From assembly GCA_003009755.1 (NCBI GenBank), contig PXUB01000012.1, forward strand, positions 1 through 6,739: a stretch of DNA of 6,739 nucleotides. The letters run 5' to 3'. Below are positions 1 through 4,528 of this stretch, in pieces. The DNA comes from Thermoplasmatales archaeon SW_10_69_26. Lineage in GTDB: Archaea; Thermoplasmatota; SW-10-69-26. Numbering within the stretch: position 1 is the first letter of the stretch; every line of letters starts with the position of its first letter. Below the pieces are notes generated by a model, which made no database searches, was not told where the DNA came from, and saw only the letters and a list, made by a program, of their open reading frames with translations. The position numbers and the translations under genes were made by a program.

Positions 1-92
1 CGCTGGACTACCAGACTCCAAGCGAAGTGTACCTGGCAGGGTTGATCACAGAGGAGGGCGTGTACAGGCTCGTCAACGAGGTCCCTGGATAG
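1..92 (+). CDS. C-terminal end of an unidentified gene, possibly a DDE transposase/integrase (partial)
   Basis: An open frame enters from the left edge (codons in phase with position 3) and stops at TAG 90-92, leaving 29 sense codons. The visible peptide begins LDYQTPSEVYLAG and ends LVNEVPG. The TPxEVY signature resembles the extreme C-terminus of integrase-core transposases (IS481/IS3-like), where a TPAEVY-type motif closes the catalytic domain; this is family recollection, not a search. Codon use (ACT, CCA, GGG, TTG, ACA, AGG) is less G/C-biased at the third position than in the genes to the right, which fits a mobile origin. No second end or inverted repeat can be seen because the rest lies outside the window. 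It could equally be the tail of an ordinary chromosomal gene. Confidence 0.45.
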   Translation, partial: LDYQTPSEVYLAGLITEEGVYRLVNEVPG

Positions 93-102
93 TACAGTGG
101 CT

Positions 103-116
103 CGGCGGATCCGCCG
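103..116. repeat. Perfect 14-nt GC palindrome (possible terminator stem)
   Basis: CGGCGGATCCGCCG is perfectly self-complementary. It begins 11 nt after the stop codon of the left-edge gene and lies about 100 nt before the regulator gene. In RNA it could fold as a 5-bp stem with a GAUC loop. No T-run follows, so it is a weak terminator candidate; part of an insertion-sequence end or an operator are alternatives. Confidence 0.35.
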
Positions 117-161
117 GCTGGGAACGACCCTCACGTGTGTTGTTCTTGGACCGTGGTACGC

Positions 162-174
162 AAACGTTTAACCA
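162..174 (+). promoter_or_regulatory. AT-rich TATA-like promoter element for the membrane regulator gene
   Basis: The segment AAACGTTTAACC stands out as AT-rich in very GC-rich surroundings. It is centred near position 168, about 26 nt upstream of the GATGTTAAG region around 195, the spacing expected between an archaeal TATA box and a transcription start. That would give a leader of about 20 nt carrying the ribosome site at 203-210. AAACGTTT (162-169) is itself a perfect palindrome, and TTAAC (168-172) has an inverted copy GTTAA at 194-198. The assignment rests on composition and spacing only. Confidence 0.35.
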
Positions 175-202
175 TTCTTCAACGGTCTGGGATGTTAAGA
201 CA

Positions 203-210
203 AGGTGGTG
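203..210 (+). promoter_or_regulatory. Ribosome binding site that decides the start at 216
   Basis: AGGTGGTG lies five bases before ATG 216 and resembles the GGAGGTG anti-16S consensus. It favours ATG 216 over the in-frame upstream starts at 135 and 192, because it would fall inside the coding region if either of those were used. Confidence 0.6.
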
Positions 211-215
211 GTTGG

Positions 216-1208
216 ATGGAACGCGGTGCGATCCTCGGCTTCGTTGCCTTGGCTGTGCTGCTGCTCGTCCCCGCGGCGAGCGCGGTCCACGAGGACGACG
301 AGACGCAGATCGAGATCTCCAGCGACGATCTCGCCTGCGAAGCCGAGGAGACCTGCGAGGCGCCCAACGCGAAGGCTCGCCTCGCCGTGACGCACCCGTC
401 CGTCGATCCGAACGCGCCCGACCCCGAATGCGTGACCACGGTGACGCAGGGCCAAGGCCCGGGCCTGCCCGATTGCAACGTCCGCGAACCCCGCGTCGAC
501 CCCGCGATCGTTCGCACGTACATCGGTGTCGACGGCCTCGCGACGGGCGACGACGCGAACGACGGCGACGCCCAGACCCACGGTCAACCGGCCCAGGCCG
601 ACACGTCAGGCGGCCTGAACGTGGACATGGAGTCCGCCATCCTGCTGGGCGCCCTCGGCCTCGGCGCCTCCGGTGCGGCGGCCGCCGTCGGCCTCCGCCG
701 GCTGGCGACGCTGCTGCTGGCCCCGCTGGCCTCCCGGCTGTCCCGCTCCGAGATCCTCGAGAACGACACCCGCAAGCAGATCTACGAGGCGATCCAGGCG
801 GAGCCGGGCATCAACCTGCGCGGCCTCGCCGACGAGGTCGACGTGGCTTGGGGCACCCTCCTGCACCACCTGAAGAAGCTCGAGGACGCCCACCTCGTCA
901 AGTCCGAGCGCTACGGGAAGTACCGCCGCTTCTTCAAGAACGGCTCCGCGTACTCCGAGGAGGAGCAAGACCGGCTGGCCGCCCTGTCGACGCCCTCGAC
1001 GGCGCGCGTGGCCGAGTACATCCTCGAGAACCCGGGCGCCCACCAGTCCGAGATCGGCGACGAGATCGGGGTCACCGCCTCGACGATCCTCTTCCACGTC
1101 AAGCGCCTGAAGGAGGTCGACCTGATCGAGGAGGAGCGCGAGGGTCGCTACGTCCACTACTACCCCAACATCCAGGACCACGAGGCCGCCCAGATGGCGA
1201 CCGCGTGA
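216..1208 (+). CDS. Membrane-anchored transcriptional regulator with tandem winged-helix domains
   Basis: The 330-residue protein has a signal peptide (residues 1-23, hydrophobic core FVALAVLLLV, AxA-type cleavage after ASA-23). An acidic ectodomain of about 115 residues follows, with four cysteines (41, 47, 72, 87) that could form two disulfides. Next come a Gly/Ala-rich membrane segment (about 141-160) with Arg161-Arg162 on the inner side, and a hydrophobic stretch to about 175. The C-terminus carries two winged-helix domains (about 179-240 and 258-320), each with a recognisable turn and wing: VAWGTLLHHLKKLEDAHLV and VTASTILFHVKRLKEVDLI. This predicts an outside-facing sensor joined directly to cytoplasmic DNA-binding domains. 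Similar MarR/ArsR-like tandem regulators are common in Euryarchaeota. The start at 216 is chosen from the ribosome site and the signal peptide; an extension to 135 would bury the signal sequence. The ligand and target genes are unknown. It is convergent with the next gene, with 7 nt between stops. Confidence 0.85.
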   Translation: MERGAILGFVALAVLLLVPAASAVHEDDETQIEISSDDLACEAEETCEAPNAKARLAVTHPSVDPNAPDPECVTTVTQGQGPGLPDCNVREPRVDPAIVRTYIGVDGLATGDDANDGDAQTHGQPAQADTSGGLNVDMESAILLGALGLGASGAAAAVGLRRLATLLLAPLASRLSRSEILENDTRKQIYEAIQAEPGINLRGLADEVDVAWGTLLHHLKKLEDAHLVKSERYGKYRRFFKNGSAYSEEEQDRLAALSTPSTARVAEYILENPGAHQSEIGDEIGVTASTILFHVKRLKEVDLIEEEREGRYVHYYPNIQDHEAAQMATA

Positions 1209-1215
1209 GGCCGGC

Positions 1216-1470
1216 TCAGCCCGGCGTGCCCTGGCGCCGCTCGTGGACGTGCTCGATCGCGAACGACCCGACCATCACCGCCAGGAACCCCGCCAGCAGG
1301 GGGCCGGTCCCGAGGGGGACAAGGCCGGCGGCGGCCGCCAGCGCGACGAGCGCGAGGGCGACGTAGCCGGGCCCGGAGATCCGGCAGTGCAGGGCCCCGC
1401 AGTGGCGCCCGTTGTACCAGCACGCGGCCCCGAACAGCGCGAAGAACCGGCCCCCAGGTAGGTCCACCAC
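1216..1470 (-). CDS. Small Cys-rich two-helix membrane protein, probably frameshifted at its N-terminus
   Basis: The intact frame encodes 84 residues from a GTG at 1470. A cysteine cluster (C17-x6-C24-G-A-L-H28-C29, followed by RISGPG) leads into two hydrophobic segments (about 36-52 and 56-74) and a charged end (EHVHERRQG). The Cys/His cluster ahead of the membrane could bind metal or undergo redox chemistry. I recall small archaeal and bacterial membrane proteins with a CGxxHCxxTGP-like signature but cannot name the family. The GTG at 1470 has no well-placed ribosome site. A GTG at 1484 in another frame has a strong one (GGGGGAGG, spacing 5) and opens MEPLAWWTYLG, which would join smoothly to GRFFALFGAACWYNG if one G were added to the run at 1451-1455. 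The true gene is therefore probably 1216-1484, or to ATG 1502, with a one-base deletion. It is divergent from the DtxR operon. Confidence 0.65.
   Translation of the reverse strand: MVDLPGGRFFALFGAACWYNGRHCGALHCRISGPGYVALALVALAAAAGLVPLGTGPLLAGFLAVMVGSFAIEHVHERRQGTPG
1451..1455 (-). other. Probable single-base frameshift site in a G5 run
   Basis: On the minus strand the sequence reads CTG followed by GGGG and CCGG. Upstream of the run one frame gives WWTYLG; downstream a different frame gives GRFFALFG. Adding one G restores a continuous membrane-protein-like sequence with L-G-G-R across the junction. It could be a sequencing or assembly error, a real mutation, or programmed slippage; an error is the simplest reading. 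Confidence 0.5.
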
Positions 1471-1489
1471 GCCAGCGGCTCCACGTCGT

Positions 1490-1497
1490 CCTCCCCC
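1490..1497 (-). promoter_or_regulatory. Ribosome binding site pointing to an alternative start at 1484
   Basis: Read on the minus strand, GGGGGAGG is followed by ACGAC and then GTG at 1484-1482. This is the only good ribosome site near the small membrane protein, and it belongs to the frame upstream of the suspected frameshift rather than to the GTG at 1470. Confidence 0.5.
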
Positions 1498-1502
1498 GCC
1501 AT

Positions 1503-1639
1503 GGCGGGCGAACGCGCGCCGGCCGACTTCAGGCTAGCCGTTGACCGCGCCTCGCGGGCCGACGCGGGCGCGCCGCGCTCAGGGGATCCCGGGCGCGCGC
1601 ACCCATACGTTCTTGAAGGCAAGGCGGTGTAGACCGAGC
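1503..1639. promoter_or_regulatory. Divergent intergenic region with palindromes and a DtxR-box-like half site
   Basis: This spacer separates the minus-strand membrane protein from the plus-strand DtxR operon. It contains GGCTAGCC (1532-1539) within TCAGGCTAGCC, which matches 9 of 11 bases of the left half and core of the DtxR/IdeR box (TTAGGTTAGCC); the right half does not match. A perfect palindrome CCCGCCATGGCGGG (1495-1508) overlaps its left edge. CATACGTT (1604-1611) is an AT-richer patch about 30 nt before the GTG at 1640 and could be the DtxR promoter. Operator function is inferred from the resemblance and position only. Confidence 0.35.
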
Positions 1640-2089
1640 GTGGCGCACGAGGACCCGTCGCTGTCCACGAACGTCGAGATGTACCTCGAGACGATCTACT
1701 CCCTCACCGAGGAGGGCGGCTCGGCCAAGACGACCGAGATCGCCTCGTCCTGGGACGTCTCGCCGGCCAGCGCCACCGAGATGGTGCAGAAGCTCGACGA
1801 GATGGGACTGGTCGACTACAAGCCCTACCACGGGGCTCGCCTGTCCGACGACGGGCTCGACCGGGCGCGCGCGATCATCCGCAAGCACCGGCTGCTCGAG
1901 CGCTTCGTGACGGAGGTCGTCGGCATCGAGGACCGCGAGCGGATCCACGACATCGCTTGCGACATGGAGCACGCGCTCGCCGAGGAGGTCGAGGCCTGGA
2001 TGGCCGAGGAGCTCGACTACCCGAGCGAGGGGCTGGAGGGGCGACCGATCCCGCCGGCCGACTACTATCCCGAGGAGGGAGACGCGTGA
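1640..2089 (+). CDS. DtxR/IdeR-type iron-dependent transcriptional repressor, short form
   Basis: The 149-residue protein has an N-terminal winged helix (about 10-70, containing VSPASATEMVQKLDEMGLV) and a helical dimerisation and metal-binding domain (about 73-125). The metal ligands of Corynebacterium DtxR are all present: M14 in EMYL, H83 and E87 in KHRLLE, and H103, C107, E110 and H111 in HDIACDMEH. A Cys at position 107, where MntR has Glu, points to the iron-sensing type. It ends after a PIP motif and so lacks the C-terminal SH3-like domain of full-length (about 226-residue) DtxR. GTG 1640 is chosen because it places EMYL at the expected distance from the N-terminus; upstream codons read as a low-complexity Arg/Pro tail. 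The AAGGCGGTG at 1621-1629 is a distant ribosome site, so a leaderless message is also possible. Its stop overlaps the start of the next gene, so it probably controls its own operon. Confidence 0.88.
   Translation: MAHEDPSLSTNVEMYLETIYSLTEEGGSAKTTEIASSWDVSPASATEMVQKLDEMGLVDYKPYHGARLSDDGLDRARAIIRKHRLLERFVTEVVGIEDRERIHDIACDMEHALAEEVEAWMAEELDYPSEGLEGRPIPPADYYPEEGDA
2072..2080 (+). promoter_or_regulatory. Ribosome binding site for the first half-ferritin gene
   Basis: GAGGAGGGA inside the end of the DtxR gene lies 5 bases before GTG 2086 and supports that start over the in-frame ATG at 2095. Confidence 0.6.
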
Positions 2090-2328
2090 GCGAGATGTCG
2101 CGCTCGGATTTCCTGGGCAACCTCATGATGGGTCTGCTGTTCGAGGAGCAAGCGATCCTGGACTCCTACGACGACTGGATGGAGGTCGTCGAAGAGGAGG
2201 AGGTCCGCCAGTGGCTGTCCGACCAGGTCGAGGAGGCCGCCCACCACAAGGGCGAGATCCTCGACATCATCGAGGAGGTCGAGGACAGCTCGCTGCCGCC
2301 CTTGAAGACCGGAGGTGGGTCCCCGTGA
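2086..2328 (+). CDS. Two-helix half-ferritin-like protein, first of a pair
   Basis: The predicted protein has 80 residues and is strongly acidic. Residues about 8-36 and 40-66 should form two long amphipathic helices joined by a short turn. The first carries E20/E21 and Y28; the second carries E50-A-A-H53, an ExxH motif followed by a second His (H54). One Glu with a Tyr seven residues later, then ExxH about 30 residues on, is the ligand set of half of a ferritin or rubrerythrin diiron site, as in encapsulated ferritins that assemble from two-helix subunits. The tail after 67 is Pro/Gly-rich (SLPPLKTGGG) and is not an obvious encapsulin cargo tag. The GTG start overlaps the DtxR stop (GTGA), implying translational coupling. 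Iron or peroxide handling is inferred from the ligands and the repressor next door; the ORF is too short for certainty. Confidence 0.72.
   Translation: MSEMSRSDFLGNLMMGLLFEEQAILDSYDDWMEVVEEEEVRQWLSDQVEEAAHHKGEILDIIEEVEDSSLPPLKTGGGSP
2311..2318 (+). promoter_or_regulatory. Consensus ribosome binding site for the second half-ferritin gene
   Basis: GGAGGTGG lies 6 bases before GTG 2325. It is the best match in the window to the archaeal anti-16S consensus and fixes the start of the second small gene. Confidence 0.7.
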
Positions 2329-2531
2329 GCGAGGCCCAGACCACGGGCGAGGTGCTCGAGGAGATCCTGGCGCGCGAGCTGGCGGCCAAGACGTTCTACG
2401 AGGACCTGTGCGAGGAGGTTCAAGGCACCGAGTTCGAACGCTTCTTGCCGGAGCTCGAGCACATGGCCGAGGAGGAGGCCGAGCACGTGGAAGAGGTCCG
2501 CGAGCTGTTGGCCAAGTACGGCGACGACTGA
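2325..2531 (+). CDS. Two-helix half-ferritin/rubrerythrin-like protein, second of a pair
   Basis: The protein has 68 residues, two predicted helices (about 8-33 and 36-64) and a Q-G-T turn. E18 is followed by Y25 (spacing 7) and by E51-A-E-H54. The Glu-to-ExxH spacing of 33 is the same as between Glu20 and Glu53 in Desulfovibrio rubrerythrin. It begins at GTG 2325, overlapping the stop of the first half-ferritin (GTGA), and has its own strong ribosome site. The two proteins share layout but little sequence outside the ligand positions, so they are old paralogues rather than a recent duplication. A single Cys (C29) lies near the end of the first helix. Together they hold two Glu plus two ExxH, enough for one four-helix diiron centre; hetero-oligomerisation is my inference. 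Homo-oligomers of each are the alternative. Confidence 0.72.
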   Translation: MSEAQTTGEVLEEILARELAAKTFYEDLCEEVQGTEFERFLPELEHMAEEEAEHVEEVRELLAKYGDD

Positions 2532-2591
2532 TCGCCTACCGGCCGGGGCCAGACCCCAGCGCCCTTGAGCCTCGAGATCGTGGCGGGCACG

Positions 2592-3374
2592 ATGTCCGTC
2601 CTGCGCGAAGACGAGGGTCCCGTCACGATCGTCCGCATCGACCGGCCCGATGCCATGAACAGCTTCGATCAAGCCACCGTGGAGGACCTGGCCGACACGC
2701 TGTCGACCGCCATGCGCGAGCCGGGCACCGAGGCGATCGTGCTCGCCGGCGGCGGGGACGTGTTCTGCACCGGCGCCGACCTGACGACCTTCGCCGCAGC
2801 CGTGCAGACCGGGCAGGCCAGCGACGTCGTGCGCGAGGTCTCCTCGACGATGAACGAGGCGATCATGGCCATCGTCGACGGCGACAAGCCGGTCGTCGGA
2901 CGCATCGACGGACCCGCCGCCGGCGGCGGGCTGGGCCTGGCGCTGGCCTGCGATCTGCGCATCGCGAGCCCGCAGGCCAGCTTCACGCCGGCGTTCCTCG
3001 GCGTCGGCATCTCGCCCGACGGCGGCGCCACCTGGTGGTTGCCGCGCATGATCGGCGAGGCCCGCGCCCGTCGGCTCATTTTGCAGAACGAGACGGTCAC
3101 CGCCGAGGACGCCGACGAGTGGGGCCTCGTCTCGGAGGTCGTGGACGAGGACGAGATCGCCGAGCACACGCTGGACGTGGCGCGCGAGCTCGCCGAGGGC
3201 CCCTCGCAGGCCATCGCCGACGCCAAACGCCACCTGGGCGCCGGGGACGAGCTGCGCGCCCACTTGGAGGCCGAGACCGAGACCACGGCCGCCAGCGCCG
3301 ACACCGAGGACTTCGCGGAGGGCGTCGAGGCGTTCCTCGCGGGTCGCGAGCCGGCGTTCGATGGCGGCGATTGA
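2592..3374 (+). CDS. Enoyl-CoA hydratase/isomerase (crotonase) family protein, isomerase-like active site
   Basis: The protein has 260 residues, the usual family length. Oxyanion-hole motifs are clear: TGADL at 60-64 and GPAAGGGLGLALACD at 107-121. SFTPAFLGVGISPDGG (130-145) and the helix LPRMIGEARARRL follow in family order. Aligned without gaps to rat mitochondrial hydratase, the catalytic Glu144 and Glu164 correspond to G115 and F135, so classical hydratase chemistry is unlikely. D143 falls where 4-chlorobenzoyl-CoA dehalogenase and PaaG-type isomerases place a catalytic Asp, so double-bond or ring isomerisation of an acyl-CoA is more likely. ATG 2592 places the first strand at the normal distance. 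TTG 2565 and GTG 2580 are in-frame alternatives with typical codon use, and none of the three has a good ribosome site. The substrate is unknown. Confidence 0.85.
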   Translation: MSVLREDEGPVTIVRIDRPDAMNSFDQATVEDLADTLSTAMREPGTEAIVLAGGGDVFCTGADLTTFAAAVQTGQASDVVREVSSTMNEAIMAIVDGDKPVVGRIDGPAAGGGLGLALACDLRIASPQASFTPAFLGVGISPDGGATWWLPRMIGEARARRLILQNETVTAEDADEWGLVSEVVDEDEIAEHTLDVARELAEGPSQAIADAKRHLGAGDELRAHLEAETETTAASADTEDFAEGVEAFLAGREPAFDGGD

Positions 3375-3399
3375 AACACCCGGGACTGTTGGCCATCCC
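3371..3399 (+). promoter_or_regulatory. Possible promoter of a leaderless PH-domain gene
   Basis: TTGAAACA (3371-3378) overlaps the crotonase stop and lies about 26 nt before ATG 3400. Triplets in this stretch, if read from ATG 3361, are ATT, GAA, ACA, ACT, GTT and CAT, all rare in the surrounding genes. The segment therefore looks non-coding, and a leaderless message starting at 3400 is plausible. Confidence 0.3.
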
Positions 3400-4527
3400 A
3401 TGGACGAGCGCTCGGCCCCGTGGTTCGTCGAGGAGGACGAGACGATCGCGCTGGCCGAGCGGCCCAGCTGGCGCTACGGCCTCAGCCTGTTCCTCGAGAT
3501 GCTGGTCGCCCTCGCGGTGCTCGGCGGCCTCGCCTACGCCGGGCTGAGCTCGTGGCAGCCCGGCCTGGCGGGCTACGTCGCTCCCCTCGGGCTCGTCCTG
3601 GCCGCCGGCGCGGCGATCCTCGCCTGGCGGCGGTGCGTGACGAGCCTGTACGTCGTCACGGACAAGCGGTTGTACGCCAAGCGGGGTCGGATGCTGTTGC
3701 GGTTGCACGTCGCCAGCCACGACCGTGTCAGCGACGTCCGCTACGACCGCGGGGTCCTCGACCGTGCGCTGGGCGTGGGCAACCTGACCTTCGCCACGGC
3801 CGGCGACAACGTGTCCCTGCCGGGCGTGGCGGATGCGGCCCGCATCCAGCGGGAGGCCACGCGGGCTCGAGACGCCTTCGTCGAGGATCTGCTGGAGCGC
3901 GCCGGCCTCGACGTGCGCGCCCTCGAGCAAGCCCCGGCGGGGACCGAGAGGCTGGTGTCGCCCGAGCAGCCGGGCGCCGGGGCCGAGCCCGCCGAGCCGT
4001 CGGTCCGCGTGGACCCCGAACGGCACGGTCTGGCCCCCTACGAGGGCCCGGGCCCGGACTACGTCGGCAGCCAGGAGACGGTGCGGTGGCTGACGAAACC
4101 GACGAAGCTGGCGCTGGTGAACAACCTCGGGTTCGTCTTCGTGCTGTTGGCGTTCGTCACCTCGGCCGGCATCGGGAACCTGGTCACGCGCGCCCAGCAG
4201 CTGCCGATCGGCCCAGCGGCCGGAGCCGGCACCTTGCTCGTCCTCGGCGTCCTGGCCTGGCAGTGGTTGCGGTTGGACAACACCGAGCTCGCCGCCACCG
4301 ACGAGCGCGTGTACCTCCGGCGGGGGATCGTGGCGACGAACGTGAACCAGATCACATACGACAAGATCACCGACATCGCGTTCAACGAGGGCATCGCCGG
4401 CCGCGTGCTCGGGTACGCCACGCTCGAGATCAACACGAGCGGGTCCGCGAGCAAGCCGATCTCCGTGGACGGCATCACGGAGGCGTTGGCCGTCAAGCGT
4501 TCGATCGAGGAAGCCTCGGAGGCTTGA
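3400..4527 (+). CDS. Membrane protein with two bacterial PH (bPH2, DUF304) domains
   Basis: The 375-residue protein repeats one unit twice: a pair of membrane helices and then a bPH2 domain. Helices are at about 28-48 and 56-76, then 237-262 and 272-290. The first PH domain (about 77-160) has YVVTDKRLYAKRG, then the DRVSDVRYDRGVLDRALG and VGNLTFATAG segments typical of the family. The second (about 293-370) has TDERVYLRRG, then QITYDKITDIAFNEGIAG and GYATLEINTSG. Between them (about 160-230) is an acidic, Pro/Gly-rich linker. This is the YdbT-like architecture. The family's molecular role is poorly known; Bacillus YdbS/YdbT have been linked to resistance to antimicrobial peptides. ATG 3400 is preferred to ATG 3361, which would overlap the crotonase by 14 nt and add an atypical-codon stretch. 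Confidence 0.85.
   Translation: MDERSAPWFVEEDETIALAERPSWRYGLSLFLEMLVALAVLGGLAYAGLSSWQPGLAGYVAPLGLVLAAGAAILAWRRCVTSLYVVTDKRLYAKRGRMLLRLHVASHDRVSDVRYDRGVLDRALGVGNLTFATAGDNVSLPGVADAARIQREATRARDAFVEDLLERAGLDVRALEQAPAGTERLVSPEQPGAGAEPAEPSVRVDPERHGLAPYEGPGPDYVGSQETVRWLTKPTKLALVNNLGFVFVLLAFVTSAGIGNLVTRAQQLPIGPAAGAGTLLVLGVLAWQWLRLDNTELAATDERVYLRRGIVATNVNQITYDKITDIAFNEGIAGRVLGYATLEINTSGSASKPISVDGITEALAVKRSIEEASEA
4511..4525 (+). promoter_or_regulatory. Inverted repeat embedding the ribosome site of the second PH-domain gene
   Basis: AAGCCTC-G-GAGGCTT is a perfect inverted repeat across the end of the first PH-domain gene. It contains GGAGG (4518-4522), the ribosome site for ATG 4529 (6-nt spacing). 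As RNA it could fold as a 5-bp stem (AAGCC/GGCUU) with the ribosome site partly in the loop and stem. Ribosomes finishing the upstream gene would open it, so it may couple translation of the two genes. Confidence 0.4.
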
Positions 4528-4528
4528 G

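Noticed and set aside
135-215. Upstream extension of the membrane regulator to 135 or 192
   Set aside because: It would place the promoter-like AT patch and the ribosome site inside the coding region and extend the N-terminus ahead of a normal signal peptide.
1612-1623. CTTG-AAGG-CAAG as an operator of the DtxR gene
   Set aside because: The arms are only 4 bp and the sequence does not resemble a DtxR box.
1541-1639. N-terminal extension of the DtxR gene to 1541
   Set aside because: The added residues are an Arg/Pro-rich non-conserved stretch, and DtxR proteins normally have EMYL within about 15 residues of the start.
2312-2328. Pro/Gly-rich tail of the first half-ferritin as an encapsulin cargo tag
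   Set aside because: SLPPLKTGGG only vaguely resembles known targeting peptides and no encapsulin shell gene is in the window.
2541-2560. GGCCGGGGCC...ACCCC stretch as a terminator of the iron operon
   Set aside because: The stem is short and imperfect and no T-run follows; such pairings are expected by chance in this GC-rich spacer.
2166-3401. 411-codon open frame on the minus strand opposite the half-ferritin and crotonase genes
   Set aside because: It is the antisense shadow of real plus-strand genes in GC-rich DNA. Its translation is low-complexity Gly/Arg/Ala/His-rich and shows no family motif.
2315-3547. 410-codon plus-strand open frame over the crotonase
   Set aside because: It is an Arg-rich out-of-frame translation; the crotonase motifs are in another frame.
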